From the NCBI GenBank assembly GCA_023247345.1, contig JAHFGR010000018.1, positions 1 to 13,090 of the forward strand: a DNA stretch of 13,090 nt. Reading direction: 5' to 3'. The notes beneath the pieces are model-generated. The model did not search any database. It was not told where the DNA came from and saw only the letters and a list, made by a program, of their open reading frames with translations. The translations under genes and the position numbers were made by a program. Below are positions 1 through 6,324 of the stretch, in pieces (the first letter of the stretch is position 1; every line of letters begins with the position of its first letter). The DNA comes from Microcaldota archaeon (GTDB lineage Archaea > Micrarchaeota > Micrarchaeia > Anstonellales > Bilamarchaeaceae).

Positions 1-661
1 TCCACCATTCTCCTAATGTGCTCTTTCCTTTATACGCGCCAGTAGCAAACAATGCGATTGCAGATATAACTAACGCAGGCATAACTGCTGCCTTTACACT
101 TAAAAAGAAAAACGGAGCGAGCGGAATAAACGAACCAATAAATGCAGAAACGCCGACAACGAATCCCTCGCTTACAGGATTTATATCTTTACTTTCTGAT
201 AACCCAAGTTCCTCAGTCATCATTGTTTCTAGCCACATTTTTTCATCGCTGCATATTTTGTTTACCAATGATTCGAGCTGTTTACCGCGAAATCCTTTTT
301 TCATATAAATTAGCCTTATTTCTTCGCGCTCGACTTCTGGAAATTCTTTTATTTCCTGTCTTTCGCGTTCGAATTCGCGGTAATAATAATCGCGCTGAGC
401 TTTGCCCGAGGTGTATGCAACTGCAGCCATAGAAATACTTTCAGCAAATGTTGCTGCTAATCCGCCGATAATTACTGCGCTAGCTCCGATATCTTTGTTA
501 ACTAATACAGCACCAGCGAGACCGAGCACTATACCGAGCACATTAACTAGTCCGTCTTGGCCGCCAAGTATTATTTGCCTTAAAGTTGATCCTTTGTTAT
601 TTTTTGCATGTCTTTCTTCGTGCAATATATTTGCCCGCGCGTCTTCGATTGTTTTAGCCAT
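1..661 (-). CDS. VIT/CCC1-family iron/manganese transporter, C-terminus outside the window
   Basis: An open frame on the minus strand starts at ATG 661 and runs off the left edge (220 codons visible). The family moves Fe2+/Mn2+ across membranes, usually by proton exchange. Residues 33-43 (GGQDGLVNVLG) are the hallmark first-helix motif, followed by helix 2 (about 60-85, with FAESISMAAVAY). A charged metal-binding domain follows (about 88-155): QRDYYYREFERERQEI, then Glu 111/113/114, and a Met-Met pair at 147-148 followed by Glu 150/151, matching the Glu/Met metal-site pattern of plant VIT1. Two further hydrophobic segments lie at about 163-186 and 191-210; the last helix is outside. The start is supported by a TATA box 26 nt upstream. 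Plus-strand ORFs here are antisense shadows. The family call is firm; the metal is inferred. Confidence 0.9.
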   Translation of the reverse strand, partial: MAKTIEDARANILHEERHAKNNKGSTLRQIILGGQDGLVNVLGIVLGLAGAVLVNKDIGASAVIIGGLAATFAESISMAAVAYTSGKAQRDYYYREFERERQEIKEFPEVEREEIRLIYMKKGFRGKQLESLVNKICSDEKMWLETMMTEELGLSESKDINPVSEGFVVGVSAFIGSFIPLAPFFFLSVKAAVMPALVISAIALFATGAYKGKSTLGEWW

Positions 662-682
662 ATCTAATAATCGAAGATAGCG

Positions 683-690
683 CTTAAAAA
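683..690 (-). promoter_or_regulatory. TATA box of the VIT-family gene
   Basis: The minus strand reads TTTTTAAG, centred about 26 nt before ATG 661. This spacing predicts a leaderless transcript starting at or next to the start codon. A second AT-rich block (minus strand ATTATAAAAG, about 692-701) lies slightly too far away and is the alternative. Confidence 0.55.
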
Positions 691-916
691 TCTTTTATAA
701 TTGAAACCTCGAAATACAGGTGCGATTTTTGGTAAAAATTAGTGACGTAGTCAATTCCCCAAACGCTGCTGAGAGAGCCATAATATCGAATCAGCAGTAA
801 ATCTTATGTGCTATATCCGCAGGAGTGTTTCAGAAAAATGGAGTGCTCGGAGACGCTCTGAACATCACGTTGGAGTTTTTTGTTCTGTTGTTATAAATAT
901 TCTTTAGTGTTTTGGC

Positions 917-924
917 TTTTTAAA
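917..924 (+). promoter_or_regulatory. TATA box for the transglutaminase-like gene
   Basis: TTTTTAAA is centred about 27 nt before ATG 948, so the message is predicted to be leaderless. The TATAATATAAT-like stretch at 935-944 is too close to the ATG to act as the TATA box for this start. Confidence 0.55.
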
Positions 925-947
925 CGTTAGCTTGTATAATATAATCC

Positions 948-2960
948 ATGGTATCATCAAAGAGAGTATGGCTAGCATCACTTGCTCTTTCCGCAGGCTT
1001 ACACACATCTATTATCCTGCCGGGGTTTCACCGTATTCTGAATTCTATTAAGCCAATGGCAGAGCAAATCCAAGATGTTCGCCACTATAACCGTCGTATC
1101 GCGTCTATGAGTAAAGAAGAATTCCTGAACACGCTCGAAAAGGATATGGCAGATGCCAGTCTTGATTCAATGAGTTTTGCCGATTTTTTTCTTCGGGCAG
1201 AATCTTACTACTACTCCAACGACCGAGCCGTCTTTATTGCAGCATCTGATCGCTACTACAAAATGCTCGATTCGATACGTTCTACTGTCGATGGAATGAT
1301 CGATCCAATAGAAAAGGCATTAGCCATCCATAGACTGGTCAATATTATTTATCATAAAAAGTATAAAGAAGAGGCAGGTATCTTGCTGGAAGATATCCAA
1401 AGTCTGGAATGGAATTGTGGATCTAAAACACACGGTCTTGTTGCATTTATGATCGATGCCGGTGTTCCGCGGGGCCTATTAGGAGTGCGTGGTTTTACTG
1501 ATCCTCATCAGCAGCCAGTGTTATGGACTAAAAATGGTTGGCTTGATCTTAGCATAATCGACACGCGAACGTTCCGCGAAACCCGCGAGCGCGTACATCC
1601 CGTGCATATTTTGGTGGCTTCTTATCTACGCGAACAAGGACGAAAAATTCCAGAGGAATACGCTGAGCTCTGGCGAACGATTAAACCTAAGGAAGGTCCG
1701 TTACCCAACAACAAGGCACGCGGTCTTGTGGCTAATGATATACCAGCGGAAAGAAGATTGTATAAAAACGAGCAGGAGTTTCAAGCTGCCAATGCAATTA
1801 ATAAAGATACTAATTCCAGTTCATTACAGTCTACCTCATTACCATCTACCTCGTTATCAGTCATGTCATTACCTCCATCACCAGCCAGTTTTTCTGTTGA
1901 TTTTACCAAATTTCACGGGTTACCATGGCTGCCAGCTCTTCTGCTTCATCCAATGTGGACTTTAGATTCTAAAGCGACTATGGACGATATGAAGGCAGTA
2001 TTCCAAATTAAACTCGCTGTCTTACAGCTGCGGCAGATACTGAATTTTTCTGAAACAGAAAAGAATCCGAGCGAACCAATTGTCCAATTGATTGATATTG
2101 ATCGTGCCTTGGATATTCTTACATCAATACCTGCGAGAGATGTTATCGCAGCTAGTCGGACCGTTGAGGTTGCATCACTGGCTGAGTTTTATCAATACCT
2201 TAGTGTAATACGGGAATCGGCAGAAGACTATCCAAAATTTAAAAAATGGGAAGAAGCATTAGGGTGGCAGGTCAGAACTCTTCTTTCTGCTCGTGAAGTG
2301 GGGGAGTCCTTTAGACATGATTCTTTTAGACCATTCACTAGCGAGCAAACTATGGAGAAACTTCGTTCCAAAGTTTATGGTCGAAATTTTCGGCTCTGGT
2401 TCGAAGCTATGAGGAAGCTTGATTTTAACAATACTAAGCTGACGCCGAGAATGCGTGAGAATATAAATAAATCTATGTTTACCTTTGCCATGGATCCTGA
2501 TCTGGCGCCTGATGAAATCCAGCACATAGATCCTGCAGAATATGCAAACATCTGGCCCGAATTCCTGCAGAGGCTTTTCTATTATAACCCAGGCATATTC
2601 CAACGTCATCCAGTTCTCCGTCGAGTGATGGAGCGGCAGATCGAATCTATAGAACCCGCGCAAAACGGAGAAGCCCATCGAGCAGCCCGCATATTCAGTG
2701 CACTTGTTGCAATGGAACCGCTGGATCCTGATCTAGTGGTTAAATTATATGAGAGGTTCGATTCCGTACCATCGATCTACCATGCTGTTTCCGTCCCCAT
2801 TTTGTACGGTGTTATGGACCGACCGCAGCTTCTATATGATCCGCGCATACGTACGCGAGTTCAGCGTGTTATTGCTTCCCCCGATTATGAACAAATGATG
2901 GACGATGCTTTCTTTGCACCGTATTTTGCTGAAGTGCTGCGGGAAACTGAAGAATTGTAA
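948..2960 (+). CDS. Membrane-anchored protein with a transglutaminase-like domain
   Basis: This is a 670-residue protein. Residues 7-29 form a hydrophobic N-terminal segment (signal anchor or signal peptide), so the rest is probably outside the cytoplasm. Residues 150-205 look like a transglutaminase/cysteine-protease core: Cys157 in WNCGSKTHGL, then GVPRGLLGVRGF, His187 in DPHQQPVLW and Asp200 in NGWLDLS. That gives the Cys-His-Asp order and spacing of the superfamily. A Ser/Thr/Pro-rich linker (about 288-315), built on an imprecise TCATTAC-type DNA repeat, separates it from a helical C-terminal half (320-670) that I do not recognise. The reaction could be proteolysis or amide transfer; the substrate is unknown. 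Arginine is encoded mainly by CGN codons, whereas the gene at 6325-8079 favours AGA, a hint of transfer. The leaderless TATA spacing supports ATG 948. Confidence 0.6.
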   Translation: MVSSKRVWLASLALSAGLHTSIILPGFHRILNSIKPMAEQIQDVRHYNRRIASMSKEEFLNTLEKDMADASLDSMSFADFFLRAESYYYSNDRAVFIAASDRYYKMLDSIRSTVDGMIDPIEKALAIHRLVNIIYHKKYKEEAGILLEDIQSLEWNCGSKTHGLVAFMIDAGVPRGLLGVRGFTDPHQQPVLWTKNGWLDLSIIDTRTFRETRERVHPVHILVASYLREQGRKIPEEYAELWRTIKPKEGPLPNNKARGLVANDIPAERRLYKNEQEFQAANAINKDTNSSSLQSTSLPSTSLSVMSLPPSPASFSVDFTKFHGLPWLPALLLHPMWTLDSKATMDDMKAVFQIKLAVLQLRQILNFSETEKNPSEPIVQLIDIDRALDILTSIPARDVIAASRTVEVASLAEFYQYLSVIRESAEDYPKFKKWEEALGWQVRTLLSAREVGESFRHDSFRPFTSEQTMEKLRSKVYGRNFRLWFEAMRKLDFNNTKLTPRMRENINKSMFTFAMDPDLAPDEIQHIDPAEYANIWPEFLQRLFYYNPGIFQRHPVLRRVMERQIESIEPAQNGEAHRAARIFSALVAMEPLDPDLVVKLYERFDSVPSIYHAVSVPILYGVMDRPQLLYDPRIRTRVQRVIASPDYEQMMDDAFFAPYFAEVLRETEEL

Positions 2961-2975
2961 GATTTTTCTTTATCT
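2961..2975 (+). terminator. T-rich stretch after the transglutaminase-like gene
   Basis: A T-rich tract (TTTTTCTTTAT, 2963-2973) starts 3 nt after the stop codon, as in many archaeal oligo-U terminators. The hairpin array begins about 30 nt further on. Confidence 0.35.
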
Positions 2976-3005
2976 CATCTTGAAGTACTATAAATTCCAA
3001 GTAAA

Positions 3006-3234
3006 TTGTCCTACTGGACAAATACTTCGACGCAATTGTTGCGCGACGCAACAATGCGCCCATTGTTCGAAACATCGAACAATTGGGAATCAGTGAGGCG
3101 ATTTCTCAATACTTCAAGAGATCCTGAAGTTCGAAGAACTTTGGGAGATAGCGAACTTCGTTCGCTAGATCGTGACCAGCAGGTTACGGGATCTTGATGA
3201 AATCAAGAGATATGATCTTTGATCATAAGATCTT
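3006..3234. repeat. Array of about ten consecutive short inverted repeats (hairpin cluster)
   Basis: Almost every base between the convergent genes belongs to a stem with a small loop. In order: TTGTCC/GGACAA, loop TACT (3006-3021). CGCA-A-TTGTTGCG/CGCAACAA-TGCG, loop CGA (3031-3058). CCCATTGTTCGA/TCGAACAA-T-TGGG, loop AACA (3059-3087). A weak one, TGAG/CTCA (3094-3108). ACTTCA/TGAAGT (3111-3130), overlapping AAGTTC-GAA-GAACTT (3127-3141). TAGCGAAC-TTC-GTTCGCTA (3149-3167). GTGACC-AGCA-GGTTAC inside flanking GATC (3168-3193, one G-U pair). TCTTGAT-GAA-ATCAAGA (3192-3208). TATGATC-TTT-GATCATA (3211-3227), which contains the pelA stop codon. Finally AAGATCTT (3227-3234). No ORF in either direction looks real here. 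The array may act as a two-way terminator or be a cluster of small mobile palindromes. Confidence 0.85.
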
Positions 3235-4251
3235 AAACTTCAGCAATGCAGCAATCTTTCCCAGCCCGCCTAAGCGAGCACCGCCTTCGCTTTCGCTTGA
3301 AAATATCACAATTTCTGCCTTGTTCTTTTCAGCCAGAGTAACGACTTCTTCAGCTTCTTTCGATGTTCGTAAAAACTCGTCTAAAACAAGCAATTTGCCA
3401 ATTGCATAAGCCTCTGCCGCTTGCTTAACTTGCGCTAATCCGTATTCTCCTAGTCCCGAGTCTTTGTTTATTTCAACCATTAATTGTTCAACAAGTTGTA
3501 GCTCCTTTGCAAGACGTTCTTCACCCATAACTCGTTCTATTACTCCATTTTTGAACAGTTCATTTATGCCAGAGCGTTCAGCGTAACTGCAACTTTCAAA
3601 ACTAATCTTCTTAATTAATTTTGGATTTTTATCTTCTATAAATTTCTTTAGATTATCCTTAGTAAATCCAGGTCCAGCAATTACATATCGTTCTTCATGT
3701 TTTTCTATTTCAGCAGCTATCTTTCCAAAGTACTCACGTTGGCGCTCTTCATATTTTTCATCCCTTTTGCTTCCGGAAAAATTAAATTCCGGGCCATACT
3801 CTACTCCGTAGCCTCGTAGAATTGCATTAAGCGCATGCTCGTCGTCCAAAACAATTATGCGCAAGCGCGGCTTTTTAGTTTCTTTTTCAGCCTGCCTCAA
3901 CCTGTTTATCTGATATTGTTTCCATTCTTTATGGACAGTTATTTTGCTTTGCGGTTCTGCCTCGATTGTATGGTATTTTCCAAGCTGTACGAATTCTTCA
4001 GGTGATCCGCGTGTTATTTTTCCAAGCATGCGCAGGCGATTTAGCGATTTTGAAAATTCTATCTGCTCAACTGATATTGCAATATAAACATGCTTTTTCT
4101 CTTCTCGATCGCCAACTTTTACTGTTCTAAAAGTATCTCCTTCCACAATGTCACCCGCCTCGAGCACTTTGTCTAAATGCCATAGGTCTTCCAAGTTCTC
4201 AAGCAAGACTTTTAGCTCGCCTAGTTTATGGTCGTATTTTAAGATTCTCAT
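3223..4251 (-). CDS. pelA: Pelota (Dom34) ribosome-rescue factor
   Basis: A 342-residue protein from ATG 4251. Pelota resembles release factor 1 but lacks the peptide-release motif; with aEF1A and ABCE1 it splits ribosomes stalled on damaged or stopless mRNA. All three domains are present: an Sm-like domain A (about 1-128, starting MRILKYDHKLGELKVLLEN and including the EDLWHL motif), a central eRF1_2-type domain (about 130-260) and an eRF1_3-type domain (about 262-342, with KLLVLDEFLR and the ending FSSESEGGARLGGLGKIAALLKF). An in-frame GTG at 4260 overlaps the stop of the gene before it and would add three residues, but MRIL is the usual family start. It follows the thioredoxin-like gene by 5 nt, so they probably share one transcript. 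Its stop lies inside the last hairpin pair of the array. Confidence 0.95.
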   Translation of the reverse strand: MRILKYDHKLGELKVLLENLEDLWHLDKVLEAGDIVEGDTFRTVKVGDREEKKHVYIAISVEQIEFSKSLNRLRMLGKITRGSPEEFVQLGKYHTIEAEPQSKITVHKEWKQYQINRLRQAEKETKKPRLRIIVLDDEHALNAILRGYGVEYGPEFNFSGSKRDEKYEERQREYFGKIAAEIEKHEERYVIAGPGFTKDNLKKFIEDKNPKLIKKISFESCSYAERSGINELFKNGVIERVMGEERLAKELQLVEQLMVEINKDSGLGEYGLAQVKQAAEAYAIGKLLVLDEFLRTSKEAEEVVTLAEKNKAEIVIFSSESEGGARLGGLGKIAALLKFKIL

Positions 4252-4256
4252 GTTAT

Positions 4257-4823
4257 TCACTTTTCAAATTCATTCTTAATGAACAATTCCAAGCTATCAT
4301 TTATTTCAAACTTTCCAGCTAATATCTTATCGTTAAAATAAATCAGCGGAACTACCCTGCTTTTATTGCTTAGATTATACATTAGTGCAAATTTATTATA
4401 CTGTCCGAGACCTTTCGAATCGAATATACTGTACCTAATAAAAAGGATCGAGTCATTGTATTTTGCTTCTAGTTCGTCTATTTTTGGTTTTATATCTCTG
4501 CATGCAAAGCAATTCGGATTGTAGAAATAGTAAACTTTGTTTGGTGTCTGATTAATAATTTGCGAGTTGTTTATTACTTCATCAGCTTCATTTTTATTCG
4601 AATCCGTTAAAGAGGAGGGCGAGCCAGAAGGAGATCTCGAACTGGAGGGCGGTGCTTCCATCTGTGGTTTCGGCTTGGTAAGATTATCTAATTTTTTGTC
4701 TATTTGCTGTTGGTTCGTACATCCAAATATTAGTATGATTATGACAAATATGCACAAAATTGACAAAAAATTTTGTGCGCATTGTAAATTATCAAATTTA
4801 CAATACAATAACAAAAACCGCAT
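4257..4823 (-). CDS. Thioredoxin-like lipoprotein/membrane-anchored protein with CxxC
   Basis: A 188-residue protein. A hydrophobic segment (about 18-34) ends in IFGC at 32-35, which looks like a lipobox, so Cys35 may be lipid-modified. A Pro/Ser/Asn-rich linker (about 50-95) leads to a thioredoxin fold: the strand VYYFYNPNC, the active-site motif C105-F-A-C108, KPKIDELEAKY, and a probable cis-proline in RVVPLIYF (residue 159). It probably exchanges disulfides or electrons outside the membrane (inference). An in-frame TTG at 4841 would add six residues, but the TATA box at 4845-4852 would then be only 7 nt away; ATG 4823 sits 25 nt from it and is preferred. It is the first gene of the unit with pelA, which has no obvious functional link. 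The partner might be the CxxC membrane protein at 5771. Confidence 0.75.
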   Translation of the reverse strand: MRFLLLYCKFDNLQCAQNFLSILCIFVIIILIFGCTNQQQIDKKLDNLTKPKPQMEAPPSSSRSPSGSPSSLTDSNKNEADEVINNSQIINQTPNKVYYFYNPNCFACRDIKPKIDELEAKYNDSILFIRYSIFDSKGLGQYNKFALMYNLSNKSRVVPLIYFNDKILAGKFEINDSLELFIKNEFEK

Positions 4824-4844
4824 AAATACATTTTGGGACAAAGA

Positions 4845-4852
4845 TTTATAAA
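4845..4852. promoter_or_regulatory. Shared palindromic TATA box for two divergent leaderless genes
   Basis: TTTATAAA reads the same on both strands. Its centre is about 26 nt from ATG 4823 (minus) and about 26 nt from ATG 4875 (plus). One TBP site therefore seems placed to serve both directions; the flanking BRE sequence would decide the preferred direction. Confidence 0.6.
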
Positions 4853-4874
4853 GAGTTTAGATATAACTATTATT

Positions 4875-5129
4875 ATGCACGGACTACAACATCATGTTGT
4901 AAAGGCTGATGCGGCCAGACGACCAGTTAGAAAAAGTGACTTACCGTTTGGGCCCGGATGGGTACCACCAGGTGCTTTGGAAAAATTAAGAAGAGAGCAA
5001 GGCAGTAGAAAGGGTGTACATGATCAACCAACTGTACCATTATACCTGCCATTAGAAGAACCATCGGCTGGTGACGGAATACCTCCGGTACAAAAGTCAG
5101 ACAGGGGCGTAGTAATACTACAAATGTAG
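4875..5129 (+). CDS. Small proline-rich protein of unknown function
   Basis: An 84-residue protein starting MHGLQHHVVKAD. I do not recognise it. It has a basic N-terminal third (ARRPVRKSD), a Gly/Pro-rich stretch (LPFGPGWVPPGALEKLR), a second Pro-rich region (PTVPLYLPLEEPS) and a hydrophobic end, RGVVILQM. No membrane segment is visible and it may be largely disordered. The frame is open upstream to ATG 4833, but that start lies upstream of the TATA box; ATG 4875 is 26 nt downstream and fits a leaderless message. The stop directly abuts the stop of pdxT on the other strand. The promoter spacing and lack of a competing ORF on the other strand make it likely to be real. Confidence 0.65.
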   Translation: MHGLQHHVVKADAARRPVRKSDLPFGPGWVPPGALEKLRREQGSRKGVHDQPTVPLYLPLEEPSAGDGIPPVQKSDRGVVILQM

Positions 5130-5717
5130 CTATAGATTTTGCAAGAAATGCTCGTGAAACTGCGTTGTCGTTAGTTCAGGATGAAAAGTAGTTACCAGAT
5201 AATAATTCCCATTGTTTTTCTGTTCGCATGCGATTATTTCGTTTTCATTTTTCGCTAATACTCTAACGTTTTCTTTTATGCTTCTTATTTTTGGCGCTCG
5301 AATAAATACCCCATGCATGCTGCCTAGTACTGTTTCAATGTTTTTTTCAAAAGAATCTGCTTGCCTGCCATAAGCGTTTCTATCAACTTCTATTTCCATT
5401 AACTCGAGAGTTTTTTGTTCTGGTTCCTTATTGTGGATATTTTTAGCAAGCATTATCGTACCTGCGCACGTACCAAATATGTTTTTTATTTTTTTTATGT
5501 CCTCAAAAATACCTGCCCGTTCGCATAATTTTTGCAGAACCGTGCTTTCGCCACCAGGGATTATTATCGCATCCAATCCCGTAATTTGTTCTCTTGTTCG
5601 CACTTCTATAATCTCGCATTCTAGGCCCAGATTGTTAGCTGCTTTTTTAGTTGCATTAATATGTTCGCTAACATCTCCTTGCAATGCGAGTATGCCGATT
5701 TTTTTAGAATTAACCAT
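5130..5717 (-). CDS. pdxT: Glutaminase subunit of pyridoxal 5'-phosphate synthase
   Basis: A 195-residue protein, the usual PdxT length. PdxT hydrolyses glutamine and channels ammonia to PdxS, which makes pyridoxal phosphate from ribose 5-phosphate and glyceraldehyde 3-phosphate. Visible motifs: IGILALQGDVSEH near the start, IIIPGGEST (about 51-59), the nucleophile Cys84 in FGTCAGTIMLA, ADSFE near 120-124, FIRAP (138-142), and the His179/Glu181 pair in TFHPEL completing the triad. pdxS is not in the window, so the pair is not adjacent on this side. The TATA box 27 nt upstream of ATG 5717 predicts a leaderless transcript and appears shared with the divergent gene at 5771. The 3' end meets the small protein gene with no gap. 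Confidence 0.95.
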   Translation of the reverse strand: MVNSKKIGILALQGDVSEHINATKKAANNLGLECEIIEVRTREQITGLDAIIIPGGESTVLQKLCERAGIFEDIKKIKNIFGTCAGTIMLAKNIHNKEPEQKTLELMEIEVDRNAYGRQADSFEKNIETVLGSMHGVFIRAPKIRSIKENVRVLAKNENEIIACEQKNNGNYYLVTTFHPELTTTQFHEHFLQNL

Positions 5718-5740
5718 ACAGTATATTATTTTGGAATAGA

Positions 5741-5748
5741 TTTAAATA
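5741..5748. promoter_or_regulatory. Shared TATA box for pdxT and the divergent membrane-protein gene
   Basis: TTTAAATA, AT-rich on both strands, is centred near 5744. It lies about 27 nt from ATG 5717 (minus) and about 27 nt from ATG 5771 (plus). This repeats the layout seen at 4845-4852. Confidence 0.55.
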
Positions 5749-5770
5749 TTATTAATCGCCTTAGGATAAT

Positions 5771-6292
5771 ATGTTTGATTTCGTCAGCCAGCTTAACGAA
5801 TCGCTAAAAACGATTTTTAAAAATAAAAACTATCTCTACCTTTTTTTCATTTTAACTGTCTTTTCCATTGGTCTGTATCTCCTGGTACCTGTTTATACGA
5901 TTCCGGGAAACGATTTATCATTTTGGCTAAAGATCATGCCTTGGTGGGGGTATCCTGTTTTGATTCTTTTTTCCATTGCACTAGGCCTTCTTTTTACTAT
6001 GAAAATATATGAGTTTAGACATATGCATTCAGTTGCCCAGAAAACCGGCAGTATCGGAAGTATCGTCGCAGTTATATTTGCCGGCTTCTATACTACTGCG
6101 GCATGTGCTGCGTGCATATCAACTTTTTTTGTGTTTATTGGTGCGGGTGGGGTATTATTTCTGAACAAGTATCGAGACATCGCCTTATTTCTCTCTGTTT
6201 TAATAACGATATTCGCAATTTACTTTACTGCGAGAAAAATAAACAATAAATGTGATAGTTGCAACATATCCTCGAGTAGACGCAAAAAGTAA
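5771..6292 (+). CDS. Four-helix membrane protein with two CxxC motifs
   Basis: A 173-residue protein with four predicted membrane segments: about 20-42, 59-78, 95-131 (long, possibly kinked) and 136-153. The third contains TTAACAACISTFF, giving Cys112-x-x-Cys115 inside or at the edge of the membrane. A second CxxC (Cys161-D-S-Cys164) lies in the basic C-terminal tail. I cannot name a family. The paired cysteines suggest a thiol-disulfide relay or a metal site, in the spirit of DsbB/VKOR or CcdA proteins, but no clear match to those is visible. ATG 5771 fits the TATA box about 27 nt upstream. The next gene's TATA box begins 3 nt after this stop, so the two are probably transcribed separately. 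Confidence 0.7.
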   Translation: MFDFVSQLNESLKTIFKNKNYLYLFFILTVFSIGLYLLVPVYTIPGNDLSFWLKIMPWWGYPVLILFSIALGLLFTMKIYEFRHMHSVAQKTGSIGSIVAVIFAGFYTTAACAACISTFFVFIGAGGVLFLNKYRDIALFLSVLITIFAIYFTARKINNKCDSCNISSSRRKK

Positions 6293-6294
6293 CA

Positions 6295-6302
6295 TTTAAA
6301 AA
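6295..6302 (+). promoter_or_regulatory. TATA box of the barrel-like protein gene
   Basis: TTTAAAAA is centred about 26 nt before ATG 6325, so the message is predicted to be leaderless. It starts 3 nt after the preceding stop codon. TTTTAAAT at 6311-6318 is too close to the ATG. Confidence 0.55.
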
Positions 6303-6324
6303 GAGTTATATTTTAAATAACTCT
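6302..6324. promoter_or_regulatory. Perfect palindrome between TATA box and start codon, operator candidate
   Basis: AGAGTTAT (6302-6309) faces ATAACTCT (6317-6324) with a 7-nt centre. It fills the space between TATA box and ATG 6325, where a dimeric repressor would block RNA polymerase. It could also be a hairpin if transcription starts upstream. Confidence 0.45.

Larger units (their letters stand above)
662..947. other. Intergenic region between divergent genes, with two inverted repeats
   Basis: No convincing ORF lies here on either strand. It carries the promoters of both flanking genes. In the middle are CTGCTGA (766-772) facing TCAGCAG (791-797) with an 18-nt loop, and a second structure in which TTCAGA (829-834) can pair with TCTGAA (857-862), or GAGTG (841-845) with CGCTC (854-858, one G-U pair). 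This could be a structured RNA or only chance pairing; I recognise no known RNA family. Confidence 0.4.

Noticed and set aside
18..680. Three plus-strand ORFs over the left end
   Set aside because: They lie antisense to the VIT-family gene, whose motifs are unmistakable; their sequences show no recognisable domain.
829..863. Box C/D guide RNA on the minus strand
   Set aside because: GTGATGT and a CTGA can be found, but internal D'/C' boxes and guide spacing are not convincing.
2259..2678. 139-codon minus-strand ORF inside the transglutaminase-like gene
   Set aside because: Antisense shadow of a longer, motif-bearing gene, with no promoter spacing.
2905..3197. Small ORFs on both strands crossing the hairpin array
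   Set aside because: Their sequence is dictated by the inverted repeats; their translations look random and they overlap both neighbours.
3006..3234. CRISPR array
   Set aside because: The stems differ from each other and there is no constant repeat with regular spacers; the structure is in the hairpins, not in direct repeats.
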